Origin: JBBIWA01 sp037439425 | Lineage (GTDB): Bacteria; Acidobacteriota; Blastocatellia; RBC074 | Length of the DNA stretch: 64,000 nt | Direction: 5' to 3' | Assembly: GCA_037439425.1 (NCBI GenBank) | Contig: JBBIWA010000024.1 | Span: forward strand, 1 to 64,000 | In this document: positions 7,368 through 16,203 of the stretch, piece after piece | Numbering within the stretch: the first letter of the stretch is position 1 | Layout: each line of letters begins with the position of its first letter | The notes under the pieces: model-generated | Database searches by the model: none | What the model was told of the DNA's origin: nothing | Seen by the model: the letters and a program-made list of their open reading frames with translations, nothing else | Made by a program: the position numbers and the translations under genes

Positions 7368-10300
7368 TCATAACTGAGCCTGTTGCAAGCTTCGCAACAC
7401 CATCTCCAGGGCCGCAAAAACGCCTTTCTCCCCTTGCTTCCAAGCAGCCGCCTCTAACTTGACTTTCATTACTCCGGTTGATGAAAGACTGGCCGTTGGA
7501 TTGTTATTCAACCACTGCATCAGGCTATCAGACTCGATTCGCGTTTTGTCGCCTAGCTTGATAACAAAACTCTCATCCACGCGATCAATCGAGACAATGC
7601 CCAGACCTTCAGCTTCACGCCGCAGGCGCGCGTAGGAGAGTAGATTTTCAACCTGCTCCGGCAATCGCCCATAACGGTCAGCCACTTCCTCTGCGATCTG
7701 CCTCAGCTCTTCATCTGAACGTGCTGAAGCGATGCGCTTGTAAGTACGCAGGCGCTGGCTCATGTCCGGAATGTATTCCTCAGGGATGCGCACGTCCACA
7801 CCCAAATTAAGCTGCGTACTGATTTCTTCTTCGATCTCTTCGCCCCGCAGCTCTGCCACCGTGCGTTCGAGCATCCGGCAATAGAGGTCAAACCCAATAG
7901 CTTCGATGTGGCCTGACTGCTGGCCGCCCAGCAGATTGCCTGCGCCGCGCAGCTCCAGGTCTAACGCTGCCAGCCGGAAGCCAGCGCCAAGGTCAGAAAA
8001 TTCCCGAATCGCCGCGAGTCTCCTCCGTGCAATCGGCGTTAGCTCTTGCTCAGCAGGGATAAGCAGGTAAGCATAAGCGCGGCGACTGGAGCGCCCGACG
8101 CGGCCACGAAGCTGGTAAAGCTGAGCGAGACCATAAGCGTCTGCGCGATTGACGATAATCGTGTTAGCTCGCGGAATATCGATGCCGTTTTCAATGATCG
8201 TTGTTGCTACAAGCACATCGTATTTGTAGGCGATGAAATCAACCATCGCCTTCTCCATCTCCCTCTCACTCATCTGGCCGTGAGCGACAATCAGGCGCGC
8301 AGCAGGCACGATCCGCCGAATCAACTCAGCAATCGTGTTGATAGATTCAACGCGATTGTGAACGAAAAAGACCTGGCCCTGACGCTGCAGCTCCTGTTCA
8401 ATCGCACTGCGAATGATACCCTCCGAGAAAGGCACAACATTGGTTTGAATCGCCAACCGGTCGCGCGGCGGGGTCTCGATCACTGACATATCGCGCAGCC
8501 CAAGCAGCGACATGTTAAGCGTGCGTGGGATTGGCGTTGCGGTCATGGTCAGCACATCTACTCTCTTTTTCAGATGCTTCAATCGTTCTTTCTGCGCGAC
8601 GCCGAAACGCTGCTCTTCGTCAATGACAAGCAGCCCCAGGTCTTTGAAATGCAGGTCGCGCGACAAAATGCGGTGCGTGCCGATCAAAATATCCACCTCA
8701 CCAGCCGCCACTGCCGCGATGACTTCTTTTTGTTCTTTGGGTGAGCAGAAACGCGAGAGTAATTCGACGCGCACGGGGAAAGGGGCAAAGCGCACACGAA
8801 AAGTCTGAAGGTGTTGATAAGCTAGCACCGTCGTCGGCGCCAGCACTGCAACCTGCTTGCCGTCCATTACTGCTTTAAAGGCGGCGCGCATTGCTACTTC
8901 TGTCTTGCCGTAACCCACATCACCGCACAGCAGCCGATCCATCGGGGTCGGCTGCTCCATATCTCGCTTGGTCTCTTCGATAGCGGTCGCCTGATCCGGT
9001 GTTAACTCATAAGGGAAAGCCTCTTCAAATTCCTGCTGCCAGGGCGAGTCAGCGCTGAAGGCATGCCCTTTGACAAGCTTGCGTTCGGCGTAGAGCTTGA
9101 GTAATTCCTCAGCCAGATCACGCATCGCTCGTTTGGCGCGCGCCTTGGTCTTCTGCCAGGCGATGCCGCCCAACCGGTCAAGCGGCGGGATGTGCCCTTC
9201 TGCGCTCGAATACTTCTGCACCAGATCAAGCCGCTCGACCGGCACGTAGAGCCTGGCTCCATCGGCATAGACCAGCAGCATGAACTCACGTTTGCCATTG
9301 GTCTCTTGCGGAGTTGCAGCTCCAAGCATCCGCGCGTAGGTTGAGCCGGGCGCCGGTGCTCCCTCGGTCTGAAGCTGCACCAAGCCCTGAAATTGGCCGA
9401 TGCCGTGATCAATGTGGACAACATAATCGCCGATCTTCAGATCGCGAAAGTCAGAGATAAAGGCCGCCGCTTGAGAGCGCTTGATCTTTGCCGGCCGCTC
9501 GGGGCTGATTGTTTGGGGGAAGATATCACCTTCAGTATAAATGGTGAGTTGTACCGATGGCAGTGCAAACCCAACTGAGAGCTGGCCAATTGTGATGATG
9601 ATAGGGCTCTCTGAGTGCTGGTTGATTCCGGGAGCTATCTGGTTGGGCGGAGCGGAACCCACATCGCTCGCTACGCCCGCAACCTCGTATTCGTTGAGTA
9701 CTTCACCAAAACGATCCACCACACCCTTGCTCGGCAGGACGAAGATAAATTGATGGCCAGCGGCTGTTTGCTGCTTTAAATCGGCAGCCAGTTCACTCAG
9801 GCGGCCAGACCAGCGCCGCACCGAGCGGGAACGGATTTCAAGCTCTGTGATGCCGGGTTCTGGTGGAAAAAGAAATAAAGGCGCAGATGAAGGCGTGCGC
9901 GTGAAAAGCGAGCCAGCCTCTTCTCTCTCTTCATCCCCTATCTCAATCTGCCCGAGGTTTTCAGTGCTCAATTCCTCTTCTATGGCCAGGGCTGCGCTTC
10001 CCAAAAGCCGCAGCTCGATACGAGGGAGAGCAGAGATTCGTTCCCGCAGTTGGTCAGGCGTGAGAAAGAGGTGCTCTGGCGCAAGTGCCAATTCGTCAGT
10101 CTCCTCTGCGCGCTCGTAGCTGACCTGCACTTCATCAAAAGTCGCGCGAACACGTTTCTCGACCTCGGCGGGCTCGTCAACCACCAATACGGCATCTTGC
10201 AGATAATCGAAGACCGAAGCCGTAAGCGGGTGGGTAAGAGGCAAGAGGTATTCCCATCCCTGGAACGCCTGGCCTTCTTCAGCAAAGACCAGGCGATCAC

Positions 10301-11108
10301 GGAGCGCGCGTGTGTAGCGTTCATCGCTCCAGTGCTTGCGCGCGGCGCGCGCCCACTGGCGGAAATCTTCTGCCGTTGCGCGTTCATCGCGCATCGGAGC
10401 AATGACTGCCTGCTTGAGTTCACGAATCGAGCGTTGAGTTTCAGGATCAAACTCGCGAATGGAATCAACCGTGTCGCCGAAGAATTCTACTCGTACCGGC
10501 CCCCCGGCCCCCCCACTGTTCCCGCTCGGCGAGTAAAAATCGAGAATCCCGCCACGAGAAGAGAACTCTCCGACGCTGGTGACTGGGTCTGAGCGCACGT
10601 AGCCAATAGCTGCTAGATGTTCAAGCAGGTAATCGAGCGGTAGCTCTTCACCGGCGCGCAAAGTCACACCTGCCTGCCTGATCTGTTCCGGCGCCACGAG
10701 GCGGCGCAACAAAGAGCGCGCGGTGAACATCACGATGTCGCCCTGGCTTGCTGCTAATCGCCAAAGCGTGAGCGCGCGGTGCTCGAGAATTTCAGCGTGG
10801 GGTGAGGTCCCACTGTAAGGGTCACTTTCGGAGGCAGGCAGAGTGAGAATCTGACTCTCGCTTTCAGCGCGGCCGGTGAGCGCGCAATAAAAGAAACGAA
10901 GATCGCGCTCCAGGTCTTCAAGGTCGCGGCTGCTCAAGTTGAGAATGGCCAGGCGGCGGCCCGTAGCTTTTCGCAAGGCAGCGATAGTCAGGGCCTTCGC
11001 TCCATTGACCAAGCCGGCCACACGCACTAGCTTGCGGCCAGCACGGACCTCAGCGACCAGTCGTCGGAATTGCTCATCTAACTGAAGTCTCTGAAAGCTC
11101 GCTAGCAT
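7368..11108 (-). CDS. mfd: transcription-repair coupling factor
   Basis: ATP-dependent translocase that removes RNA polymerase stalled at DNA lesions and recruits UvrA. It has 1246 residues, close to the usual ~1150. An N-terminal UvrB-like region (about 1-350) is followed by the RNA-polymerase interaction domain around GDYVVHIDHGIGQFQGL. The RecG-like helicase has Walker A GDVGYGKTE (near 728) and the DEEQRFG box (near 827), then TATPIPRTLNMS, TTIIENGIDIPRANT and QLRGRVGRS, and a C-terminal TRCF domain. A poorly conserved acidic/serine insert near residues 390-420 may explain the extra length. It is followed within 7 bases by tlyA. Confidence 0.97.
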   Translation of the reverse strand: MLASFQRLQLDEQFRRLVAEVRAGRKLVRVAGLVNGAKALTIAALRKATGRRLAILNLSSRDLEDLERDLRFFYCALTGRAESESQILTLPASESDPYSGTSPHAEILEHRALTLWRLAASQGDIVMFTARSLLRRLVAPEQIRQAGVTLRAGEELPLDYLLEHLAAIGYVRSDPVTSVGEFSSRGGILDFYSPSGNSGGAGGPVRVEFFGDTVDSIREFDPETQRSIRELKQAVIAPMRDERATAEDFRQWARAARKHWSDERYTRALRDRLVFAEEGQAFQGWEYLLPLTHPLTASVFDYLQDAVLVVDEPAEVEKRVRATFDEVQVSYERAEETDELALAPEHLFLTPDQLRERISALPRIELRLLGSAALAIEEELSTENLGQIEIGDEEREEAGSLFTRTPSSAPLFLFPPEPGITELEIRSRSVRRWSGRLSELAADLKQQTAAGHQFIFVLPSKGVVDRFGEVLNEYEVAGVASDVGSAPPNQIAPGINQHSESPIIITIGQLSVGFALPSVQLTIYTEGDIFPQTISPERPAKIKRSQAAAFISDFRDLKIGDYVVHIDHGIGQFQGLVQLQTEGAPAPGSTYARMLGAATPQETNGKREFMLLVYADGARLYVPVERLDLVQKYSSAEGHIPPLDRLGGIAWQKTKARAKRAMRDLAEELLKLYAERKLVKGHAFSADSPWQQEFEEAFPYELTPDQATAIEETKRDMEQPTPMDRLLCGDVGYGKTEVAMRAAFKAVMDGKQVAVLAPTTVLAYQHLQTFRVRFAPFPVRVELLSRFCSPKEQKEVIAAVAAGEVDILIGTHRILSRDLHFKDLGLLVIDEEQRFGVAQKERLKHLKKRVDVLTMTATPIPRTLNMSLLGLRDMSVIETPPRDRLAIQTNVVPFSEGIIRSAIEQELQRQGQVFFVHNRVESINTIAELIRRIVPAARLIVAHGQMSEREMEKAMVDFIAYKYDVLVATTIIENGIDIPRANTIIVNRADAYGLAQLYQLRGRVGRSSRRAYAYLLIPAEQELTPIARRRLAAIREFSDLGAGFRLAALDLELRGAGNLLGGQQSGHIEAIGFDLYCRMLERTVAELRGEEIEEEISTQLNLGVDVRIPEEYIPDMSQRLRTYKRIASARSDEELRQIAEEVADRYGRLPEQVENLLSYARLRREAEGLGIVSIDRVDESFVIKLGDKTRIESDSLMQWLNNNPTASLSSTGVMKVKLEAAAWKQGEKGVFAALEMVLRSLQQAQL

Positions 11109-11169
11109 GGAACCCTAAAGTGAAGCTCATCTTAACCGTTAGGATTTTAGCTGCGCCCGGCTTGGAGTC

Positions 11170-11661
11170 TCAAGCACGATGGTATCGGTCAACTATCCGC
11201 TCGATGATCTCTGAGGTTGAGCAGCCCTCGAGAAAAGGGAGGCTAAGCACGCGCCCGCCCGCTGCTTCTACCTCTTCGCGGCCAATGATCTGATCGAGGC
11301 TCCAATCGCCACCTTTGACCAATACATCAGGCAGCAATTCGGCAATCACCTCACGTGGTGAGACATCGTCGAAGATGGTCACATAGTCAACACAGCCCAG
11401 TGCTGCTATCACCTCGGCCCGTTCCTGCTCGGTGAGAATGGGACGGGCTGGCCCTTTCAGTTCGCGCACTGCACGATCGCTATTAAGCGCCACTATCAGA
11501 GCATCACCCAGCTCACGCGCTTGGCAAAGGTAGCGCACGTGCCCGGGATGCAGCAGATCGAAACAACCATTAGTGAAAACAACGACTCGGTTTTGACGCC
11601 GTAACCGTTCGCGCTCAAGCTTCAGTTCGTCGAGAGTTAAAACTTTGGCCATGAGACTCAT
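11170..11661 (-). CDS. rfaE2: D-glycero-beta-D-manno-heptose 1-phosphate adenylyltransferase
   Basis: Nucleotidyltransferase equivalent to the C-terminal half of HldE; makes ADP-heptose for the lipopolysaccharide inner core. The 163-residue protein carries the cytidylyltransferase-type signature FTNGCFDLLHPGHVRYL (H-x-G-H) near residues 29-45, ALNSDRAVRELKGPARPI and a C-terminal STSEIIERI. It is a stand-alone domain with no HldE kinase half in the window, so the kinase should be encoded elsewhere. ATG 11661 is used and ATG 11652 is equally possible. It sits 61 bases upstream of mfd on the same strand. Confidence 0.88.
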   Translation of the reverse strand: MSLMAKVLTLDELKLERERLRRQNRVVVFTNGCFDLLHPGHVRYLCQARELGDALIVALNSDRAVRELKGPARPILTEQERAEVIAALGCVDYVTIFDDVSPREVIAELLPDVLVKGGDWSLDQIIGREEVEAAGGRVLSLPFLEGCSTSEIIERIVDRYHRA

Positions 11662-11789
11662 CTTAGTGGAGAGGCAGCAGAAGAGACAAGCAGGCAGGGA
11701 AATGCTGGCCAGTTGGGCTCTTCTGGGGTATGATGCCGCTCAATTGTTAGGCACCTGTTGCATCAATGTCAATTATGGAGGGCATCGTT

Positions 11790-13127
11790 ATGTCAAGAGC
11801 AGAACAAAGGTCGCGGCGCGATTTCCTTAAGCAGGCAGGCGCCACTGCAGCAGTGATCACCACTCTGACGCAGACAACAACAGCGCAGAGTAAAACCAAG
11901 CGTGTTTTCGCGACTGGTCGTGTGCTTGGCGCAAATGATCGCATTAACTTCGGCTTTGTCGGTTGCGGTGGCCGTATGGGATCGCACATCCGTTATCTGG
12001 TCAACCGCGCCAAAGAAAGAGGCGATGTGCAGCTTGTCGCCGTCAACGACATCTATGAGAAACGCAAACAACAGGCTCGTGAGCTGGCAGGCGTAGATGA
12101 AAGATCGGTCTACCACGACTATCGTGAGTTGTGCGCGCGCAAAGATATTGACGCTGTAGTCATCGCCTCGCCTGATCACTGGCATCACCTGCATACGATG
12201 GAGGCGCTCAAGCAGGGCAAAGATGTCTATCTTGAGAAACCGATGACCTACACGATTGAGGAGGCCAGAGAGATTGCTGAAGCTGTACGAATAAGCAAGC
12301 GTATTCTTCAGGTCGGCAGCCAATACACCTCGATGGAGCATTTCTGGAAAGCCAGAAAAGCGATTGAGGATGGCTTGATTGGCAAAGTGGTTTGGGCTTC
12401 GGGCGGCTTCGGGCGCAATCGCAATAAGGGTGGCGAATGGAATTATAAGATCGACCCGGACGCCAATGAGAAAAACCTGGACTGGAAAGCATTTCTCGGC
12501 CCAGCGCCAAAGCGTCCCTTCGATCCGGAGCGTTATTTCCGCTGGCGCAAGTATTGGGACTATTCGGGCGGCATCGCGACAGACCTTTTCTATCACACAC
12601 TTTCGCCGCTGTTGCTGGCCATTGGACCTGAATTCCCAATCCGCGTGACTGCCTCAGGAGGTATCTACGTCCAGAAGGACCGTGAAGTACCAGACACGTT
12701 TTTTATGAACGTTGACTATCAGAACTTCACGATCCAGCTCGCCTGTTCTGTCGCCAGTGGCGTTGGCGCGCCGCTGGTTATTCACGGCACGGAAGCTACG
12801 ATCATGGTGGCGCAGGACAGCGAGAACCTGAGCAACACTTCAATCCAGATCATCCCCGACCGCGAGTTCCGCGAGGAGTTCAAGCAGAAGACGGGGGAAG
12901 AAAAGCTAGAGATTGCTGTCACCCCGCACCAGCGCGGGACGCATCCGCATATGGACAACTTCCTCCAGTGCGTGCGTAGCCGCAAGGAGCCGAACTTCCC
13001 GGCCGAGCTGGGTTACCAAGCCATGGCGGCTATCCGCATGGGCGTGGATGCTTATCGCCAGCAAGGCACTATCTTCTTCGATGCGCGGCGCGAGAAGGCC
13101 TCAACGCGCCCTGTCACAAAAGCGTGA
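11790..13127 (+). CDS. Gfo/Idh/MocA family oxidoreductase with twin-arginine signal
   Basis: NAD(P)-dependent sugar oxidoreductase, probably exported. GGAGG sits eight bases before ATG 11790, fixing a 445-residue protein rather than the longer open frame. The N-terminus SRRDFLKQAGATAAVITTL is a twin-arginine signal. It is followed by the dinucleotide-binding motif FGFVGCGGRMGSH (near residues 51-63), ASPDHWHH, the family EKPMTY motif (near 149) and a C-terminal substrate domain with GTHPHMDNFLQCV. Tat export fits a protein folded around its cofactor before export, as in glucose-fructose oxidoreductase. DUF1080 follows 15 bases later, so the pair probably forms an operon acting on a sugar or glycoside outside the cytoplasm; the substrate is unknown. 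Confidence 0.88.
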   Translation: MSRAEQRSRRDFLKQAGATAAVITTLTQTTTAQSKTKRVFATGRVLGANDRINFGFVGCGGRMGSHIRYLVNRAKERGDVQLVAVNDIYEKRKQQARELAGVDERSVYHDYRELCARKDIDAVVIASPDHWHHLHTMEALKQGKDVYLEKPMTYTIEEAREIAEAVRISKRILQVGSQYTSMEHFWKARKAIEDGLIGKVVWASGGFGRNRNKGGEWNYKIDPDANEKNLDWKAFLGPAPKRPFDPERYFRWRKYWDYSGGIATDLFYHTLSPLLLAIGPEFPIRVTASGGIYVQKDREVPDTFFMNVDYQNFTIQLACSVASGVGAPLVIHGTEATIMVAQDSENLSNTSIQIIPDREFREEFKQKTGEEKLEIAVTPHQRGTHPHMDNFLQCVRSRKEPNFPAELGYQAMAAIRMGVDAYRQQGTIFFDARREKASTRPVTKA

Positions 13128-13142
13128 GGTGGAGGTGACAGG

Positions 13143-13895
13143 ATGCGGATCAAAATTTTCTCTCTGATTGCTTTGCTCGTGGTTTATGTGAGCGCCGCCT
13201 TTGCTCAAACTGGGAGCGACAAGGCTGCTCCATCAATCAATCAATTGACCGAGGAAGAGAAGACCACCGGCTGGAGGTTGCTCTTTGATGGCAAAACGCT
13301 CAGCGGCTGGCGCGGCTTTCATCGCCAGCATCCGCCGCCAGGCTGGATTGTTGAGGACGGCTGCATCAAGAAGGTCAAAAGCGAATTGGGAGAAGCTGGC
13401 GGTGATCTGATCACCGTGGAACAATTCGATAACTTTGAGCTGCAGCTCGAATGGAAGATCAGTCTGGGCGGCAACAGTGGCATCAAGTACTTGGTGTCGG
13501 AAGAGCTGCCGAAGACCGGTTATTCGGGCATCAGTTTCGAGATGCAGATTCTGGATGATGAACATCATCCGGATGCTAAGCTGGGCATCGCTGGCAATCG
13601 CACAGCAGGAGCGTTGTATGATCTAATTGCGCCGAGCAAAGAGAAGAAGCTGCGCCCGGTGGGACAGTTCAATCAGGTGCGGATCGTCGTCAAAGGCCAT
13701 CACATCGAACACTGGCTCAACGGGATCAAAGTGCTTGAGTTCGAGCGCGGAAGCGAGCAGTTCAAAGCTGTGATTGCAAAAAGCAAATTCAAAGACACGA
13801 AGGGCTTCGGTGAAGCTGCCAGAGGGCACATCTTGCTGCAGGACCACGGTGATGAAGTCTGGTTTCGTAATATCAAGATTCGCCACCTGAAGTGA
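13143..13895 (+). CDS. DUF1080 (3-keto-disaccharide hydrolase) family protein
   Basis: 250 residues with a Sec signal peptide (MRIKIFSLIALLVVYVSAAF, cleavage near AFAQ) and one DUF1080 domain of concanavalin-like beta-sandwich type. Family hallmarks are GWRLLFDGKTLSGW at the start of the domain, GDLITVEQFDNFELQLEW, GGNSGIKYLV, the FEMQILDDEHHPDA segment and the C-terminal ILLQDHGDEVWFRNIKIR. Characterised members cleave 3-keto-glycosides made by partner dehydrogenases. The gene follows the Gfo/Idh/MocA gene by 15 bases, with GGAGGTGA eight bases before its ATG. The predicted job is cleavage of an oxidised sugar in the periplasm; the family match is secure and the exact substrate is not. Confidence 0.87.
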   Translation: MRIKIFSLIALLVVYVSAAFAQTGSDKAAPSINQLTEEEKTTGWRLLFDGKTLSGWRGFHRQHPPPGWIVEDGCIKKVKSELGEAGGDLITVEQFDNFELQLEWKISLGGNSGIKYLVSEELPKTGYSGISFEMQILDDEHHPDAKLGIAGNRTAGALYDLIAPSKEKKLRPVGQFNQVRIVVKGHHIEHWLNGIKVLEFERGSEQFKAVIAKSKFKDTKGFGEAARGHILLQDHGDEVWFRNIKIRHLK

Positions 13896-14057
13896 CTTGC
13901 GCGGCGCGTATTCTTAGCTTGGTCGGCCGCAACCGATCGGTGTTACACTGAGGCCGAAAGGCCGATGCCTGCCTGGACGCGTGCCAGCTTCAGCGCCATC
14001 GTTGAGTCTATTCGTTATCACTTTGGCAGTCCTGAAGCCATCTAGGCCCTCGACCCG

Positions 14058-14750
14058 ATGAAAACGAATCATCCGCCAATAGTTCAAATTTCGCTTGACC
14101 TCACTGATCTCAATGAAGCTTTGGTGACGGCGCGCGTCGCAGTCGAAGCAGGTGTTGATTGGCTCGAAGTGGGCACGCCGTTGATTTTGGCTGAAGGCCT
14201 GCGTGCTGTGCGCGCGTTGCGTGCAGAATTTCCTCACCATCCCATCGTTGCTGATTTGAAAACGATGGATGGCGGCTATCTCGAAGCTGAGATGATGGCC
14301 AAGGCAGGCGCCACGCACGTGGTCGTGATGGCGCGCGCGCATGTTGAGACAATCAAGGCTGTGGTCAGAGCTGGGCGCGATTATGGTCTGAAGGTGATGG
14401 GGGACAATATGGCTTGCGAAGACAAAGCAGCGGCGAGCCGGATGATGGAGGATCTGGGCGTGGATTACATTGTGCATCACACCGGTTACGACGAGCGCAA
14501 CGGAATTGCTGCTGCGACTGGCCGGCGCGTAAGCCCGCTTGATGATCTCGAGGGCGTGGTCAAGGCTGTGAGTCTCCCTGTGCAGGCCGTTGGCGGGTTG
14601 ACGATTGAAGAGGTGATCGAGCTGCCGAAGCGTGGCGCGCCGCTGGTCGTCATTGGTGCACCACTTGCCGTTGATGCTTATTCTTTCAACGTGGCCAAGG
14701 GTGATCTGGGAGGATTATTGAGGGAGATCACGCGGAGGATTCGCGGATGA
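14058..14750 (+). CDS. OMPDC/HUMPS-superfamily decarboxylase or hexulose-phosphate synthase
   Basis: A 230-residue TIM-barrel of the orotidine-monophosphate decarboxylase superfamily. It has the diagnostic DLKTMDGG loop (near residues 66-73, pattern D-x-K-x-x-D), WLEVGTPL at strand 2, ATHVVVMARAH, VDYIVHHTGYDER and VGGLTIEEV plus VIGAPLAVD for phosphate binding. This fits 3-keto-L-gulonate-6-phosphate decarboxylase and hexulose-6-phosphate synthase better than PyrF. The stop overlaps the start of the alcohol dehydrogenase gene by four bases (ATGA), so the two are coupled. With the isomerase at 16.2 kb the context suggests sugar-acid breakdown. No good ribosome-binding site precedes ATG 14058. 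Confidence 0.82.
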   Translation: MKTNHPPIVQISLDLTDLNEALVTARVAVEAGVDWLEVGTPLILAEGLRAVRALRAEFPHHPIVADLKTMDGGYLEAEMMAKAGATHVVVMARAHVETIKAVVRAGRDYGLKVMGDNMACEDKAAASRMMEDLGVDYIVHHTGYDERNGIAAATGRRVSPLDDLEGVVKAVSLPVQAVGGLTIEEVIELPKRGAPLVVIGAPLAVDAYSFNVAKGDLGGLLREITRRIRG

Positions 14751-15799
14751 GCAAGACGATGATTGGTGTCGTGCAATACGACGTGAAGCCGCGCGCTGTC
14801 GAGTTACGCGAGTTGCCAATTCCCGAAATCGGCGAAGATGAAGTACTGCTGCAAGTCGGCGCGGTGAGCGTGTGTGGCAGCGATGTACATCAATATCACG
14901 GCACGCAGAGCTGGCCGGTGCGCACCCCTGTTGTGCTCGGCCACGAGTTTGGCGGAGTTATTGCAAAAATCGGCAGGCGTGTGCGCGGTTTCAAAGAAGG
15001 CGATCGGGTAGTGTCGGAGACGGCAGCCTCGATCTGTGGCCAGTGCCTCTACTGCCGTGCGGGTGAATACAATTTGTGTCCAGAGCGGAAAGGCTTCGGC
15101 TATGGCATCAACGGAGCCATGGCCAGTTATGTGCGTGTGCCTGAGCGTTGCTTGCATCGCATTCCTGCTTCGCTGTCGTTCGAACACGCTGCGCTGAGCG
15201 AGCCTTGCTGCGTAGCGTACAACTGTGTTGCGGTCAAGAGTAAGATCCGACCTGGTGATGTCGTGGTCGTGCTGGGGCCAGGGCCGATTGGGTTGCTGTG
15301 CGCTGAAATGGCACGCATTGCTGGCGCAGGCACGTTGATTGTCGCAGGGATGGGGCTGGATGCAGCGCGGTTGGAAGCAGCGCGCCTGCTCGGTGCGACC
15401 CACACGGTCAACGTGCAAGAGATGGATCTGGTTGATCTGGTGCGCAGCATCGGTGATGGGCTGGGAGCCGATCTGGTGATTGATGCAGCGGGGGCTTCAG
15501 CGGCGCTCAAGACCGCGCTGGAAATCGTGCGGCCTGGCGGGCAGATCACTAAAGTTGGTTGGGGGCCGCAGCCGCTCGATTTTTCGCTCGATCCGCTGGT
15601 GCAAAAAGCTGTTACCTTGCAAGGCAGCTTCAGCCACACCTTCAAACATTGGGAGAAGATCGTCGCTTTGCTTGCTGCTGGGCAGATCAATCTCCAGCCG
15701 ATCATCAGCCGCATGGCCGGATTGGAGGATTGGCAAGATTGTTTTGATGGGATGTATGATGGCAAGTATGTGAAGGCGGTGTTGCTACCCCAAACCTAA
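14747..15799 (+). CDS. zinc-dependent alcohol (polyol/sugar) dehydrogenase
   Basis: 350-residue medium-chain dehydrogenase. The catalytic zinc site is VCGSDVHQYH with GHEFGGVI; the structural zinc site is CGQCLYCRAGEYNLC; the NAD-binding loop is VVVLGPGPIGLLCAEMA. The overall pattern resembles sorbitol, threonine and gulonate dehydrogenases. It is translated in overlap with the upstream HUMPS-type decarboxylase, which implies linked steps: oxidation of a polyol or aldonate carbon next to decarboxylation or aldol chemistry on the phosphorylated product. No kinase linking the two is encoded in the window. Confidence 0.88.
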   Translation: MSKTMIGVVQYDVKPRAVELRELPIPEIGEDEVLLQVGAVSVCGSDVHQYHGTQSWPVRTPVVLGHEFGGVIAKIGRRVRGFKEGDRVVSETAASICGQCLYCRAGEYNLCPERKGFGYGINGAMASYVRVPERCLHRIPASLSFEHAALSEPCCVAYNCVAVKSKIRPGDVVVVLGPGPIGLLCAEMARIAGAGTLIVAGMGLDAARLEAARLLGATHTVNVQEMDLVDLVRSIGDGLGADLVIDAAGASAALKTALEIVRPGGQITKVGWGPQPLDFSLDPLVQKAVTLQGSFSHTFKHWEKIVALLAAGQINLQPIISRMAGLEDWQDCFDGMYDGKYVKAVLLPQT

Positions 15800-16203
15800 A
15801 GGCAATCACTTCTGCGCGATCAGGAGCAAAATAGCTGTGAGGAGGTGAAACTACTGCTGAGCTTGAAGAGTTAGCGCCCACAGTGGGAGGCAATCAATCG
15901 CTCCAAGTCCTATCTGACAGAACTGCATGGGCGGCTGTGCAAATTTGAGGAGTAGAAACGACAGCAAGATGGAGATCGTACAGAACCAGCTTGAAGGCGT
16001 CTCACGTCTGCAAAGTTCTTTGCGAGCTGCTGCAGTCCGATTGGTTGTGATCGGCAGGAAGGCGGTTGCCGTATAGGGCGATCCTCGAGTTACCAAAGAC
16101 GCCGAGCTCAAAGTCATGCTGAGGCAGCGAGCAAGCCGCCCTGTTGCTCGCTGCCATTCCGCCTGCATACAAAATTGAATCCCCCTCTCAGAGGAATTAT
16201 GTG
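15800..16203. other. intergenic region with a coding remnant
   Basis: About 400 bases between the alcohol dehydrogenase and the isomerase. Apart from the nucleotidyltransferase-like remnant at 15969-16136, short stretches read like former coding sequence (for example RSKSYLTELHGRLCKFEE around 15900-15950) but are broken by stops. Nothing intact was found. Confidence 0.5.
15969..16136 (+). pseudogene. remnant of a nucleotidyltransferase-like protein
   Basis: From ATG 15969 a frame reads MEIVQNQLEGVSRLQSSLRA, then VRLVVIGRKAVAV, hits TAG at 16074-16076, and continues in the same frame as GDPRVTKDAELKVML. The pattern V-R-x-V-V-I-G-x-x-A-V-A-x-x-G-x-P-R-x-T-x-D is that of minimal nucleotidyltransferase (AbiEii/MNT-like) proteins, with the usual tyrosine or histidine codon replaced by the stop and the catalytic acidic residues altered (KDAEL in place of xDxD). 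It appears to be a short decayed fragment; flanking parts of the gene are missing or unrecognisable. Confidence 0.45.
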
